Source: Bacteroidetes bacterium 4572_128
GTDB lineage: Bacteria; Bacteroidota; Bacteroidia; Bacteroidales; 4572-128
Direction: 5' to 3'
NCBI GenBank assembly: GCA_002084355.1
Contig: NBLL01000058.1
Location: 1-39,642, forward strand
Length of the DNA stretch: 39,642 nt
This document shows, piece after piece, positions 18,574 through 29,031 of this stretch; position 1 is the first letter of the stretch; the number at the start of each line of letters is the position of its first letter. The position numbers and the translations under genes are program-made. Below the pieces are notes generated by a model. The model was not told where the DNA came from and made no database searches. It saw nothing but the letters and a program-made list of their open reading frames with translations.

Positions 18574-21537
18574 TTATAAATTTCCAATAATTTTTAAGAA
18601 CTTTGTAAGAAGTTTAAAATAAAGTGTAATATATAAGATTATTGCCATTAGCCATAAAACTAATAAATTAACCCAAAAAGTATCTAAAAAAACACCAAAT
18701 AATTTTTTTCTCGGAGCATAAAAATGAGATTTTAAAAAATTAGATTCTGGGTCATAAAAAATAGGTTCACTTTTCCTATGCAAATGTCCATCATATTCAA
18801 AAATCTTATTAGATTCATTTTTATTTTTTAATAAATCAGATAAACTTTCATTATAGTAATTTTTCTTCTTTTTTATAAATGCATCAATTTCTGTAGTATT
18901 TTTTTGCAAATTTCTAATTAATTTATCTTTTTTTTCATTTGCCCTATTATAACGTTTCATATAATAATTTTTTAAAATATTAAAAAAATTATTAACTTGT
19001 CTAAAAATATTCTTATTAATAGATTCTATCTCTAAATTATCTAAATCATCAAATTTTAATTTTTTATGATAAGATAATTCCTTAGAAATTTCATTTCTTA
19101 AAAGATTTAAATTAGAAATAACTTCTTCTTTTTTTTCTTTTATTTTTAAATTTCTTTCGCAAAAGCTTAATTTATTTTCTAATTTTTTTATCCAGTAATT
19201 TTTTTTAAATTCTGCATTACTCATTACTTTATCATAAAAAAAGAAATTTTTTTCATATTCATTATCTTTAAATTGTAAAACAGCAAGCGCCTCATAAGCC
19301 CAACGAGAAACCATCATTTCACCATAAAAAGGAATACTATTCGGCGAAGAAATTGTCGGATTAAGTTTATCGAATTTCACTATAATACCACTTAAAATAA
19401 TTTGTGGAATAATTAAAAATGGTATTAAAATATAAACAGTTACAGGTTTTTCAAAAGAATCTGAAATATTTAAACCGAGCATATTTGCAACAGAAAACGT
19501 AGAAAAAACAATTAAAAAATATTCTAAAAAAAGACCTCTTATTTCCATAATAAGATTTCCAACAATTACAAAACTCAAAGCTTGAAAAGCAGAAAGAGCA
19601 AATAAAATAGCAACCTTAGAAAACAAATAACTTGTTCTGCTGAGATTTAAGAATGCTTCTCTTTTTATATTTTCGCTGAAAACATAATCAGAAACATTTT
19701 TATCTATATCGAAATATCTTATTATAAAAGAAAGTAAAAAAGCTAAAAAAGCCGATTGCAAAAAATTAATAAACATATATTGTTTATTGGATAATTTTGA
19801 CAACACATCTCGTTTCAAAAAAACGAGAAATTGATTAAATTTATTTGGAATTTTAAAAGATATTTCTGGAAGTTCTAAAGTATTTGTCTCTTTTTTTTCT
19901 TTTAATGTTTCGGAAAATTCTTCAAAATGCTCAAACCATTCTATCGGAGTAGTTTTTCTTGTTTTTGTAAGATTTCCATATTCATCTAAAACTTGTGATT
20001 CAACAATATTAAAAATTTGCTCAGAATTTACATTCCCACAAACATGACAAACGCTTTCGTTCCAATCTGCTTGTAATATCCTTGATTTAAAATACATAAT
20101 TGAATCTATAGGATCACCCTTAAAAATCAAATAACCTCCAGTATCTAATATCATTAACTTATCAAACATTTTAAAAATGTCGGATGAAGGCTGATGAATT
20201 ACTATAAAAACTAATTTTCCTTTCAAAGATAATTCTTTTAAAAGGTCTAATATATTTTCAGAATCTCTTGACGAAAGTCCAGAAGTAGGTTCATCAAGAA
20301 ATAATACTGATGGTTCTCTTAATAATTCTAATGAAATATTCAAACGTTTTCTTTGTCCACCGCTAATTTTTTTATTCAGTGGATTTCCAACTTTCATATT
20401 TCTAATGTCATAAAGTCCAAGATTTAAAAGTAATTTTAAAACTATTCTTATGATTTTATATTGATTATAATCCTCGAAGCATAATTTTGCATTAAAAAAT
20501 AAATTTTGAAAAACTGTCAAGTCTTCCATCAATAAATCATCTTGCGAAACATAACCAATTACACCTTCTATTTTTTCTTTTTCTTTATGGATATCTACTC
20601 CATTAATTAAAACTGCTCCTTCAGTTGGTGGAAAAGTTCCATTTAAAACATTTAATAATGTGGATTTTCCCGCTCCACTTGCTCCCATTATTCCTACCAT
20701 TTTTCCAGACTCGCCAGAAAAACTTAAATTATGAAGTCCCTTAAAACCGTTTTTAAATTTATATTCTATATTATTTATATCAAAATTAATTTTAACTTTA
20801 GAATCATCTATTATAAACGCTCCAACAATATCACTAAAATAAATAGGTTTGATTTTAGGTGTTCTTATTGATGCACCAAAAGTTAAAACATAAATTTTAT
20901 TTTGTCTAACTAATTGACTACTAATTGATAATTCACTTTCTCCAGAATATTGCATTATATGAAGATCTGAAGGTTGAATATGAAGTATTTTTATTTCACC
21001 GAATAAATTTTCAGAAAAAATATGTTTTACTTCTTTATACTTATGTTTTTCAACATTATTTATTAATAAAACTTCTGGAATATCAGATACTTCTAAAGTA
21101 TTTATAATAAAATCGCTAATTTTTTTAAATTCATCTAATGGGATTAAAAAAGTATCCGCAACAGTACTAACAAATTCCATTTCTTGTTCGGAGATTTCTT
21201 CCTCTTTATCTGATTTTATAAATTCTAATAAAAGAATTACTAGTATATATTTTTGTCTTTGTGCTAATTCTTGGTTAATTTCTGTACAAATTTTTAAAAC
21301 TCTAACAGAGCTAAAAGCAAGTTGTTTTCTTACTTTACTAGTTTTTTTATTTCTTCTTCTTTTCTGGAACTTGTCTAAATATTCTCTAAAAACTTGGAGG
21401 TATTCTTTTACAAGTTCTTTATTTAATTGTTGTTCTAAAAAAGATTTAACAACAGAAATACGTTCTAAAATATCACTCTCTGGGCGAGCTATAATTGCAA
21501 ATAATTGCATTAATGCTCTTAAAATCTTCTGACTCAT
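18574..21537 (-). CDS. ABC transporter (ATPase fused to ABC-2-type membrane domain), with N-terminal TerB-like/accessory region and apparent in-frame internal gap
   Basis: GASGAGKSTLLNVL, ISGGQRKRLNISLELLREPSVLFLDEPTSGLSS, VFIVIHQPSSDIFK, multiple C-terminal TM segments; SDYVFSENIKREAFLNLSR lacks the expected TM-containing block. Confidence 0.92.
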   Translation of the reverse strand: MSQKILRALMQLFAIIARPESDILERISVVKSFLEQQLNKELVKEYLQVFREYLDKFQKRRRNKKTSKVRKQLAFSSVRVLKICTEINQELAQRQKYILVILLLEFIKSDKEEEISEQEMEFVSTVADTFLIPLDEFKKISDFIINTLEVSDIPEVLLINNVEKHKYKEVKHIFSENLFGEIKILHIQPSDLHIMQYSGESELSISSQLVRQNKIYVLTFGASIRTPKIKPIYFSDIVGAFIIDDSKVKINFDINNIEYKFKNGFKGLHNLSFSGESGKMVGIMGASGAGKSTLLNVLNGTFPPTEGAVLINGVDIHKEKEKIEGVIGYVSQDDLLMEDLTVFQNLFFNAKLCFEDYNQYKIIRIVLKLLLNLGLYDIRNMKVGNPLNKKISGGQRKRLNISLELLREPSVLFLDEPTSGLSSRDSENILDLLKELSLKGKLVFIVIHQPSSDIFKMFDKLMILDTGGYLIFKGDPIDSIMYFKSRILQADWNESVCHVCGNVNSEQIFNIVESQVLDEYGNLTKTRKTTPIEWFEHFEEFSETLKEKKETNTLELPEISFKIPNKFNQFLVFLKRDVLSKLSNKQYMFINFLQSAFLAFLLSFIIRYFDIDKNVSDYVFSENIKREAFLNLSRTSYLFSKVAILFALSAFQALSFVIVGNLIMEIRGLFLEYFLIVFSTFSVANMLGLNISDSFEKPVTVYILIPFLIIPQIILSGIIVKFDKLNPTISSPNSIPFYGEMMVSRWAYEALAVLQFKDNEYEKNFFFYDKVMSNAEFKKNYWIKKLENKLSFCERNLKIKEKKEEVISNLNLLRNEISKELSYHKKLKFDDLDNLEIESINKNIFRQVNNFFNILKNYYMKRYNRANEKKDKLIRNLQKNTTEIDAFIKKKKNYYNESLSDLLKNKNESNKIFEYDGHLHRKSEPIFYDPESNFLKSHFYAPRKKLFGVFLDTFWVNLLVLWLMAIILYITLYFKLLTKFLKIIGNL

Positions 21538-21641
21538 TTTTCAAAAATTTTTACAAATTAAAAAAAAAAATTTTTTTTTTTTAATTTTTTTTTAGAAATT
21601 TAAAATTGTTCTTTTATCATTCACAAAATTTTAATATTAAA

Positions 21642-21671
21642 AAAAATTCCAATTATGATAATTGGAATTTT
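21642..21671. terminator. Hairpin terminator downstream of C69 peptidase gene
   Basis: aaaaattccaatta-tga-taattggaattttt followed by T-rich tract. Confidence 0.75.
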
Positions 21672-21689
21672 TTATATTTTTTATATTTT

Positions 21690-23412
21690 TCATTTTTTAA
21701 AAAATAAAAATATCAAATATCCAATGGAAATTCCAACAATTAAAGTAATTAAATATGTTGCTATTGCTTTTTTATCATGTGAACAAGTATCTTCTTTTTT
21801 TGAAATAATAATTTTTTTATCAATACTTTTTTTATTCTCTAAAACAATATGTTTTTTATTATCTTTTGCTTTTTGTTTTATTCTTGATATAATAGTTTCT
21901 TTTCCATAATCTTTCATTCTTAATTCTTCACCTCTTTTTGCTACTACATCACGATAAAAATCTTCGCTATATCCACAATATTGTGGCACACCTTTTTCAT
22001 CTTTTTTATAACCGTCAAGATATTTAGTAAATAATTCCTGTCCAAATTTTATCCATCTTTGATGAGTTTCTATAGATTGTTTTTTAGAAAAAGAAGTAAT
22101 ATATCCAAGAGCAGCATTTTTATCTTTTTCAAATAATTTAGTAGCTTCTTCATCTACTTTTATAATTTCTTTTAAAAAAGAAAATTCTAATTCTCTTTGC
22201 ACTTTTTTTAAATCTATAATCATTTCATTATAACGAGTATAAACGTAATTAGAAACAAAATTAAATGCCCAAAATGATGCGTCCCAGGTAAAATTTTTTA
22301 AACTTCCATTGCCTTTTCTTAAATTATCTGGTACACTTTTTATACCGCAATACATAGGTACATAAACTGTCATATCAGTATCATCAACACCAAACACTTA
22401 CACTATCAACTTTCCAAACTAAAGGTCGCCATCTATAAGGTAGTCCAAAAGGTCCAGCATCTTTTCCCTTAGTCATATCCATTGGTGTTCCTTCAAAATG
22501 ATCTCTCATTAGTTCCATTAAATCGTGAGTACTAATTTTTTTATCTGGTTTTATCCAAAGTGGCATTCTTTCTGCACCGGTTACTCCATCTACATAATCA
22601 AAATATTTTTTGCAATTCTTATTTACTCTATTAAACATTGCCCAAACTCTCGCTTCGCAAAAACGTAAAGCACCATAATCTAAGGGAGCATAAGCATCAG
22701 CAAAACTAAAATCTTTATCTTTTCCATTAAAATATCCTTTTTTTCTTGCGAAAGAAATAACATCTTTTGCATATAAACAGTTTTCTTTGTCATTTAGAGG
22801 AAAAGTTGTTATTCTTGCTTGATTTGCGTGTCCAGAAATATAACCGTCAGGAATTCTACGTGCAACCCAAACTGCACCTTTATTTCCAACACCTTTGCCA
22901 ATAAAATCCATTATCCATGCTTCGTTTTTATCAATTATAGAAAATGATTCTCCAGTGCTGTAATAACCATATTCATTAACTAATTCGTTCATTACTTTTA
23001 TTGCTTCTCGTGCTGTTTTTGCACGTTGTAAAGTAATGTAAATCAAACTACCATAATCAATTAAACCTGTTGTGTCTTGCAGTTCTTTTCGTCCTGTGTA
23101 AGTCGTTTCGCCTATTGCAAGTTGGTACTCGTTCATATTTCCAACCACAGAATAAGTGTGCAAAACTTGTTTTATTGCACCTAAGTATTTTCCTGTGTCC
23201 CACTCAAAAACTTTAAGCAAAGCTCCTTCGGGAAAATCTCTCGATGGAAAATAATATAATTCTCCATACATATGCTGAGAATCTGCGGCATAAGTTATCA
23301 TATTAGAACCGTCAGCAGAAGCACCACTTGTAATAATGAAATTAGTACAAGCAAAATTATTTCCTATAAGTAATAGGAAAAAAATAAATAAACTAAAATT
23401 TTTTTTTTTCAT
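21690..23412 (-). CDS. C69-family dipeptidase, secreted, C-terminal TM anchor, split by frame-breaking gap at ~22393
   Basis: CTNFIITSGASADGSNMITYAADSH-like N-terminus, YGELYYFPSRDFPEGALLKVFEWDTGKYLG, DAGPFGLPYRWRPLVWKVDSV | FGVDDTDMTVYVPMYCGIKSVP. Confidence 0.92.
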
Positions 23413-23471
23413 TTTTCAAATAATTTTTTTACAAAACTAAAAAAAAAATAATATTTTTCATAAAAAAAAAA

Positions 23472-23479
23472 TAATTTTG
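23472..23479 (+). promoter_or_regulatory. -7 element TAATTTTG upstream of ruvX
   Basis: TAnnTTTG motif ~14 nt before ATG at 23493. Confidence 0.5.
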
Positions 23480-23492
23480 CAAAAAGAATAAA

Positions 23493-23921
23493 ATGAGTAG
23501 AATTATTGCATTTGATGTTGGTAAAAAAAGAATTGGAATTGCGGTTACTGATCCATTAAAAATAATTGCAAATAGATTGACAACTGTTCAAAATAGAGAT
23601 ATTTTTGAATTTTTAAAAGATTATTTAAAAAAAGAAAATGTTTGTTGTTTTGTTGTTGGTTTAGCAAAACAGATGAATAATAAAGCATCAGAATCTACTA
23701 TTTATATTAATCTTTTTGTGAAAAAGTTAAAAAAGATTTTCCCAAATATTCCTATAGAATGGGAAGACGAAAGATTTACATCTAAGATTGCTTTTCAAAC
23801 AATGATAGATGGAGGTTTGAAAAGAAAAAGAAGACAAGATAAGAAATTAATTGACGGTATTAGTGCAACAATTATTTTGCAATCTTATCTAGAAAGAAAA
23901 AGTTTTAAATTAAAAAATTAA
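23493..23921 (+). CDS. ruvX: Putative pre-16S rRNA nuclease YqgF/RuvX
   Basis: AFDVGKKRIGIAVTDP, WEDERFTSKIA, DKKLIDGISATIILQSYLE. Confidence 0.93.
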   Translation: MSRIIAFDVGKKRIGIAVTDPLKIIANRLTTVQNRDIFEFLKDYLKKENVCCFVVGLAKQMNNKASESTIYINLFVKKLKKIFPNIPIEWEDERFTSKIAFQTMIDGGLKRKRRQDKKLIDGISATIILQSYLERKSFKLKN

Positions 23922-23932
23922 AAATAATAAAA

Positions 23933-24484
23933 ATGAAATTATCTGTTATTCCTTATGGCTCATTTATTTTGAGAAAAAACAATTCAGAAATTAATGAAAA
24001 TTATAAAGATCTTGATAAACTTATAAAAGATATGTTTGAAACTATGTATTTTGCAAATGGAGTTGGTCTTGCTGGTCCCCAAGTTAATAAAAATATTCGT
24101 TTATTTGTTATAGATGCTTCGGTTATGGAGGAAGATGACCCAAAAGCAAAAGATTTTAAACAAGTTTTCATAAATCCAAAAATTATTAAAGAAGAAGGAA
24201 AATTATGGAAATATAAAGAAGGATGTCTGAGTGTTCCAGAGATAAGAGAACACGTTAAGAGAAAATCCATTATTCATATAGAATATTTTGATGAAAATTT
24301 TTATTTTCACAAAAAAACTTATGACGGAGTAATTGCAAGAATTATTCAACATGAATGTGATCATTTAGATGGTATTGTTTTTGTAGACAAAATTTCACCT
24401 ATAAAAAAGCGATTATTAAAAAGTAAATTAAAAGCCATTTCAAAAGGTAAAATTTCAACAGATTATAAAATGAAATATAATTAA
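23933..24484 (+). CDS. def: Peptide deformylase
   Basis: GVGLAGPQV, EGCLSVPEI, QHECDHLDGIVFVD. Confidence 0.97.
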   Translation: MKLSVIPYGSFILRKNNSEINENYKDLDKLIKDMFETMYFANGVGLAGPQVNKNIRLFVIDASVMEEDDPKAKDFKQVFINPKIIKEEGKLWKYKEGCLSVPEIREHVKRKSIIHIEYFDENFYFHKKTYDGVIARIIQHECDHLDGIVFVDKISPIKKRLLKSKLKAISKGKISTDYKMKYN

Positions 24485-24990
24485 AAAAAATTTTTTCAAA
24501 AATCGTCCAAAATTTTAATGTTTTTTATTTTGAAAAATAAAAAAAATTTTTCAAAAATCGTCCAAAATTTTAATGTTTTTTATTTTGAAAATAAAAAAAT
24601 TTTTTCAAAAAATGTCCAAAATTTTAATGTTTTTTATTTTGAAAATAAAAAAAAATTTTTTCAAAAATCGTCCAAAATTTTAACCTTTTTATTGAAAACA
24701 ACATTGGAGTTTTTTTTTAAACTCCAATGTTTGATGTAATGTTATGTTAAATTTTTTTCGAAAATTGTCCAAAATTTTAATAATTTTTAATAATTTTTAA
24801 TTTCAAAATAAATTTTTTTTCAAAAAACGACGAAATTTTAATGATTTTAAATATTAAAAAAAAATTTTTTCCAAAATCACCAATTTTTTTATAATTATTA
24901 TTAAAAAAAATTTTTCTTCAAAATCACCAATTTTTTTATGAATTTAAATATTTAAAAAAAAATTTCCAAAATTCGGCAAAATTTTTATAT
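24484..24990. repeat. Intergenic repeat array, ~4 near-identical then diverging units (ttttttcaaaaatcgtccaaaattttaatgttttttattttgaaaataaaa)
   Basis: Repeated tcaaaaatcgtccaaaattttaatgttttttattttgaaaa. Confidence 0.9.
24700..24731. terminator. Hairpin aacattggagtt/aactccaatgtt
   Basis: 12-bp inverted repeat with T-rich loop, embedded in the repeat region. Confidence 0.7.
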
Positions 24991-25094
24991 TTTTTAAATT
25001 TCAAAAAATTGTATAAAAAAATAATAATAAAAAGCAACTTTTTTTTAATTTTTACGTCATTAAATTATAAAACAAATTTTAATTTAAAAAAATT

Positions 25095-25916
25095 ATGAAA
25101 TTTAATTTATTAAGAATATTCTTAGTTTCCATTTTTGCAATTCCTTTCTTTATTATTTCTTAAAATTTAGCTTCAGGAGAAAATGACATTTTCTTTTTAG
25201 TCTCTTCGAGGGGAATAACAGAAGATTTAGAAGGCGATAAAAAAGATGGAGAATGTCCAAATGTAACATTTCAAGGAAATGCTTATCCAGCGGAAATGAT
25301 AATTGATTTTGGTGATGGATGTCAATTCAGAGAAAAAGAAAGAAAAGGAATTGTTAGAGCTAATTTTTCTCAAACTTGGGATGGAACTGTAGGAATGAGT
25401 GTAGTAATTACAATGGAAAATTATTTTGTTGATAATGTTAAGCATCAAGGAACTATGACTCTTACTTACAATGGAGATGAAGGAAATCCTTCTTTTACTA
25501 TGGTTGCCACAGATAATAAGTTGATATATCCTGCTGACACTTCTGGAAATAATCCTGAAGTATCTTGGTCGTCTGCAAAAACATTTACTTGGTTAAATGG
25601 TTTTGACGGTTTTACGGGAATAGAAAGTGATAATGTTTTTAATGACGATATTTTTACTATCAGTGGAACAACTAACGGAGTAAACAGAAATTCTAATGAT
25701 TTTTCTGTAATAATTGCAGATGATAATCCTTTATATTATGATATTAGTTGTGAATACATAAAATCTGGAATAATAACAATTACTGAAACTAGTGATACAG
25801 TGAGTGTTACGACTATAGATTTTTCGCCAAGCGAAGGTGAAACAACTGGAGATTGTGATAATCTTGTTACTATCACAACAGATAATCTTCCAAGCATAAC
25901 TACTAATTTAGAGTAA
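25095..25916 (+). CDS. Bacteroidota secreted/lipoprotein-like hypothetical protein, in-frame TAA at 25161
   Basis: MKFNLLRIFLVSIFAIPFFIIS* then same frame NLASGENDIFFLVSSRGITEDLEGDKKDGECPNVTF..IIDFGDGC..RKGIVRANFSQTWD..NYFVDNVKHQGTMT..GNPSFTMVATDNKL; recalled as a recurrent Bacteroidota family. Confidence 0.65.
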
Positions 25917-25922
25917 TATTAA

Positions 25923-25988
25923 AAATCATAAAAAAAATTGATTTTCATAAAAAAATTTTTTTATGAAAATCAATTTTTTTTATGATTT
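25923..25988. terminator. 33-bp perfect palindrome, bidirectional terminator
   Basis: aaatcataaaaaaaattgattttcataaaaaaa|tttttttatgaaaatcaattttttttatgattt between convergent genes. Confidence 0.9.
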
Positions 25989-25994
25989 ATTTTT

Positions 25995-27416
25995 TTAGTG
26001 TTTAAAATGTCTTGTTCCTGTGAAAACCATAGACATTTTTTTTTCGTCGCAAAATTTTATAACAGACTTATCTCTTATAGAACCACCCGGCTGAATTACA
26101 AAACGAATACCAGAATTATAAGCAATTTCTACAGAATCAGAAAATGGAAAAAAAGCGTCAGATGCCATTACAGAATTTTCTAAATCAAAATTAAAATGTT
26201 TTGCTTTTGCTATCGCTTGTTTCAATGCATCTACACGAGAAGTTTGCCCTACTCCACTACTTAAAAGTTGCTTATTTTTTGCAAGAACTATAGCATTAGA
26301 TTTTGTATGTTTTACAATTTTATTAGCAAAAAGTAAATCAGAAACTTCTTTAGATTCTGGAAAAATTTTTGTTACCGTTTTTAAATCTATTTTTTCTTCT
26401 GTTTTTAAATCTTTTTCTTGATAAAGAAAACCATTAAGAATAGTCCTAAATTGTTCTTTTTTGAAATTTTTATTCCCTTTTAAAACAAGAATAATTCTAT
26501 TCTTTTTTTGTTTTAAAATTTCTAAAGCATCTTCTTCGTAAGACGGTGCAATAATTACTTCAAAAAATATTTTATTAATTTCTTCAGCGGTTTTTTTATC
26601 TAAATTTTTATTACAAACCAAAACTCCACCAAAAGCAGAAATATTGTGTTTCAAAATTGCAAAAGTTGTTTCTTCAAATTCGGAAATTAAATTTAATGCA
26701 GCATCGATATCCAATAAATTATTGTAAGAAATTTTCTTTCCATTTAATTTATTAAAAATTTTTTCTAAATTTCCAGAAAAATAAGCCTCTTGATGAGGAT
26801 TTTCACCATATCTTAAAATGTTTTTTTTAGAAAAATAATTTAAAATATTTCTATCATAATCAGATGAGATAGAAAAAGATTTTCTTGCAAACTCTTTTCT
26901 CTCTTCTATACTTGTAATTCCATTATTTTTATCAAGAATTTTTATAAATTCTAAATATTGATTTTGAGAGGAAACAACAAAAACATCTTTATAATTTTTT
27001 GCAGAAGCACGTATCAAAGAAATTCCTCCGATATCAATTTTTTCTATAATTTCATCTTCACTTTTAGAATTTCTTACAGTTTCCTCGAAAGGATATAAAT
27101 CAACAATAACAAGATCTATATTTGGAATATTAAATTTTTCCAATTGTTTTTTGTCATTTTTATTTTCATTTCTTGCAAGTATTCCTCCGAAAATTTTCGG
27201 GTGTAAAGTTTTTACTCTACCATCCATTATCTCTGGAAAAGAAGTAATATTTTCAACAGAAGTAACTTTTACTCCTAAATTTTTTATAAATTTCTCAGTT
27301 CCACCTGTAGAAATAATTTGAACGTTTAAGTCATTTAATTTTCTAACTATTTTTTCCAAATTTTTCTTATAAAAAACAGAAATTAAAGCACTCTTAATTT
27401 TTTTTAAATTTTTCAT
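25995..27416 (-). CDS. purH: Bifunctional IMP cyclohydrolase/AICAR transformylase, with apparent in-frame internal gap
   Basis: ALISVFYKKNLE, STGGTEKFI, FPEIMDGRVKTLHPKIFGGIL, GGISLIRASAKN, RYGENPHQEA, SVMASDAFFPFSDSVE; AILKHN-ISAFGGVLVC lacks the usual NACG...AGDP block. Confidence 0.95.
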   Translation of the reverse strand: MKNLKKIKSALISVFYKKNLEKIVRKLNDLNVQIISTGGTEKFIKNLGVKVTSVENITSFPEIMDGRVKTLHPKIFGGILARNENKNDKKQLEKFNIPNIDLVIVDLYPFEETVRNSKSEDEIIEKIDIGGISLIRASAKNYKDVFVVSSQNQYLEFIKILDKNNGITSIEERKEFARKSFSISSDYDRNILNYFSKKNILRYGENPHQEAYFSGNLEKIFNKLNGKKISYNNLLDIDAALNLISEFEETTFAILKHNISAFGGVLVCNKNLDKKTAEEINKIFFEVIIAPSYEEDALEILKQKKNRIILVLKGNKNFKKEQFRTILNGFLYQEKDLKTEEKIDLKTVTKIFPESKEVSDLLFANKIVKHTKSNAIVLAKNKQLLSSGVGQTSRVDALKQAIAKAKHFNFDLENSVMASDAFFPFSDSVEIAYNSGIRFVIQPGGSIRDKSVIKFCDEKKMSMVFTGTRHFKH

Positions 27417-27467
27417 TAAATTTTTTTAACAAAAATAATATTTTTATTATTTTTAAAAAAAAATTAT

Positions 27468-27475
27468 TATTTTTG
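27468..27475 (+). promoter_or_regulatory. -7 element TATTTTTG upstream of 3-hydroxyacyl-CoA dehydrogenase gene
   Basis: TAnnTTTG motif ~20 nt before ATG at 27495. Confidence 0.5.
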
Positions 27476-27494
27476 TAAAAAAATTATAAAAATA

Positions 27495-28430
27495 ATGGAA
27501 AATATAGAAAAATATGCTCTAAGTAAATCGTCTAAGCCAAAAACACTTTTTGGAAAAGTTGGTTTAATTGGTTGTGGAGAAGTTGGAAGAAGTATTGCAA
27601 GAATGGTCAGTGCTCGTGGTATGGATGTTGTTTTTGTAGAAGTTTCTGAAGAACAAATAGAAAAATCTTTAAATAGTTTATCTCTCGATATAGATGCAAT
27701 TATAGAAAGATGGGGAATGGTAAAAAGTGAAAAGCGTGCAATTTTATCACGAATAAAAGGTTCTACAAATTATGAAATTTTAAAAGAATGTGATATTGTT
27801 ATAGAAGCAATTATTTCTAAAAATAGGGAAAAATTAATCAATGAAAGGAAAGAAATATTCGAAAAATTAGAAAAATATGTTCCTAAAGATACTGTAATTG
27901 CAACAAATTCTACAACAGTTGTAATTACAGAGTTGTCTTCAGGTTTAAAATATCCTGAAAGATGTGTTAGTTTTCATTTTATTTCTCCCGCTCCGGATGC
28001 ACGTATAGTTGAAGTTGTTAGAGGAATTTATACTTCTGATGCAACTTATGAAAAAGTTAAAAATTTTTCTAAACTTTTAGGAAAAAAATTTATTGGTGCG
28101 ACAGAATCTCCGGGAATAATAAGTACAAGATTGGTCGTTCCTCTTATTAATGAGGCTTGTGAAATTCTTATGGAAGGCGTAGGAAGTATGGAAGATATAG
28201 ATTGTACTATGAGTGCAGGTTTTGGAATTCCATTTGGACCATTTGCAATGGCAGATAAAATTGGTTTAGATAAATTATTAAAATGGTGTGAAAATTTATA
28301 TCAAGAATTCGGAGATTTAAAATATAAAGCTTCGCCAGTAATAAAAAAATATGTCAGAGCAAATTTGCTTGGTAGAAAAACTGGAAAAGGTTTTTACGAA
28401 TATGATAAATATGGAAATAGAGTAAAATAA
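27495..28430 (+). CDS. 3-hydroxybutyryl-CoA/3-hydroxyacyl-CoA dehydrogenase
   Basis: VGLIGCGEVGRSIARM Rossmann motif, ATNSTTVVITEL, FHFISPAPDARIVEVVRG, GRKTGKGFYEYD. Confidence 0.92.
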   Translation: MENIEKYALSKSSKPKTLFGKVGLIGCGEVGRSIARMVSARGMDVVFVEVSEEQIEKSLNSLSLDIDAIIERWGMVKSEKRAILSRIKGSTNYEILKECDIVIEAIISKNREKLINERKEIFEKLEKYVPKDTVIATNSTTVVITELSSGLKYPERCVSFHFISPAPDARIVEVVRGIYTSDATYEKVKNFSKLLGKKFIGATESPGIISTRLVVPLINEACEILMEGVGSMEDIDCTMSAGFGIPFGPFAMADKIGLDKLLKWCENLYQEFGDLKYKASPVIKKYVRANLLGRKTGKGFYEYDKYGNRVK

Positions 28431-28802
28431 TTTTTTTATTATCATGGTACTTTTTTAAAATTCTTTTCGTTTTAAAAAAATATTATTTATATAAATAATA
28501 AAAATATTATGATATTTTCTCTTAAAAAAAGAAAAATAGAAAAATTTGTAATAAAATTGCATTTTTATTGATATATTTGAATGACGATTTTAGGGATTTT
28601 GGCAATAGTATTAAATTTGATAATTAATTTTTTTAATTTTTATTTTTTAGAATCTATTACAAAATTTTCAAAAATAAAATAAATGAAAAATGATAAAGAA
28701 AGTTACTGTTCTAAAATAGGAGTTTGTAAACTTTTTATAATTGGTATTTTAATAAAAAATAAGAACTCTAAAAGAGTTTATAAAAATTTGTATTGTAAGA
28801 CA

Positions 28803-28838
28803 AAAAGATAACATTCTTGCAAAAGAATGTTATCTTTT
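28803..28838. terminator. 16-bp perfect hairpin
   Basis: aaaagataacattctt-gcaa-aagaatgttatctttt. Confidence 0.75.
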
Positions 28839-29031
28839 AACAAAATTAGTAAATGTGCCAATTTTGTTATCCAAATTCTTATATAAATTAGGAGAAATTA
28901 AAGAAAAAATTGATTTTATAGAAAATATAAATTTAAAAATATAAAACTTTTGTTTTTCATTTTTTATGGAATTATTTTTGATTGAATAAATAGAAATATA
29001 ATTTATAATTAAACTTGACCTTTGATTTAAA

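Noticed and set aside
18574-21537. Novel toxin-immunity or secretion locus around the ABC transporter, HPt protein and C69 peptidase
   Set aside because: Genes are recognisable, commonly dispersed families with separate terminators; nothing in the sequence links them functionally.
24518-24739. ORF 24518-24739 (+)
   Set aside because: Translated intergenic repeat (FYFENKKIFSKNVQNFNV...), no independent coding evidence.
25161-25163. Alternative genetic code (TAA reassigned)
   Set aside because: TAA ends nearly every intact gene in the window; one in-frame TAA is better explained by indel, decay or an error.
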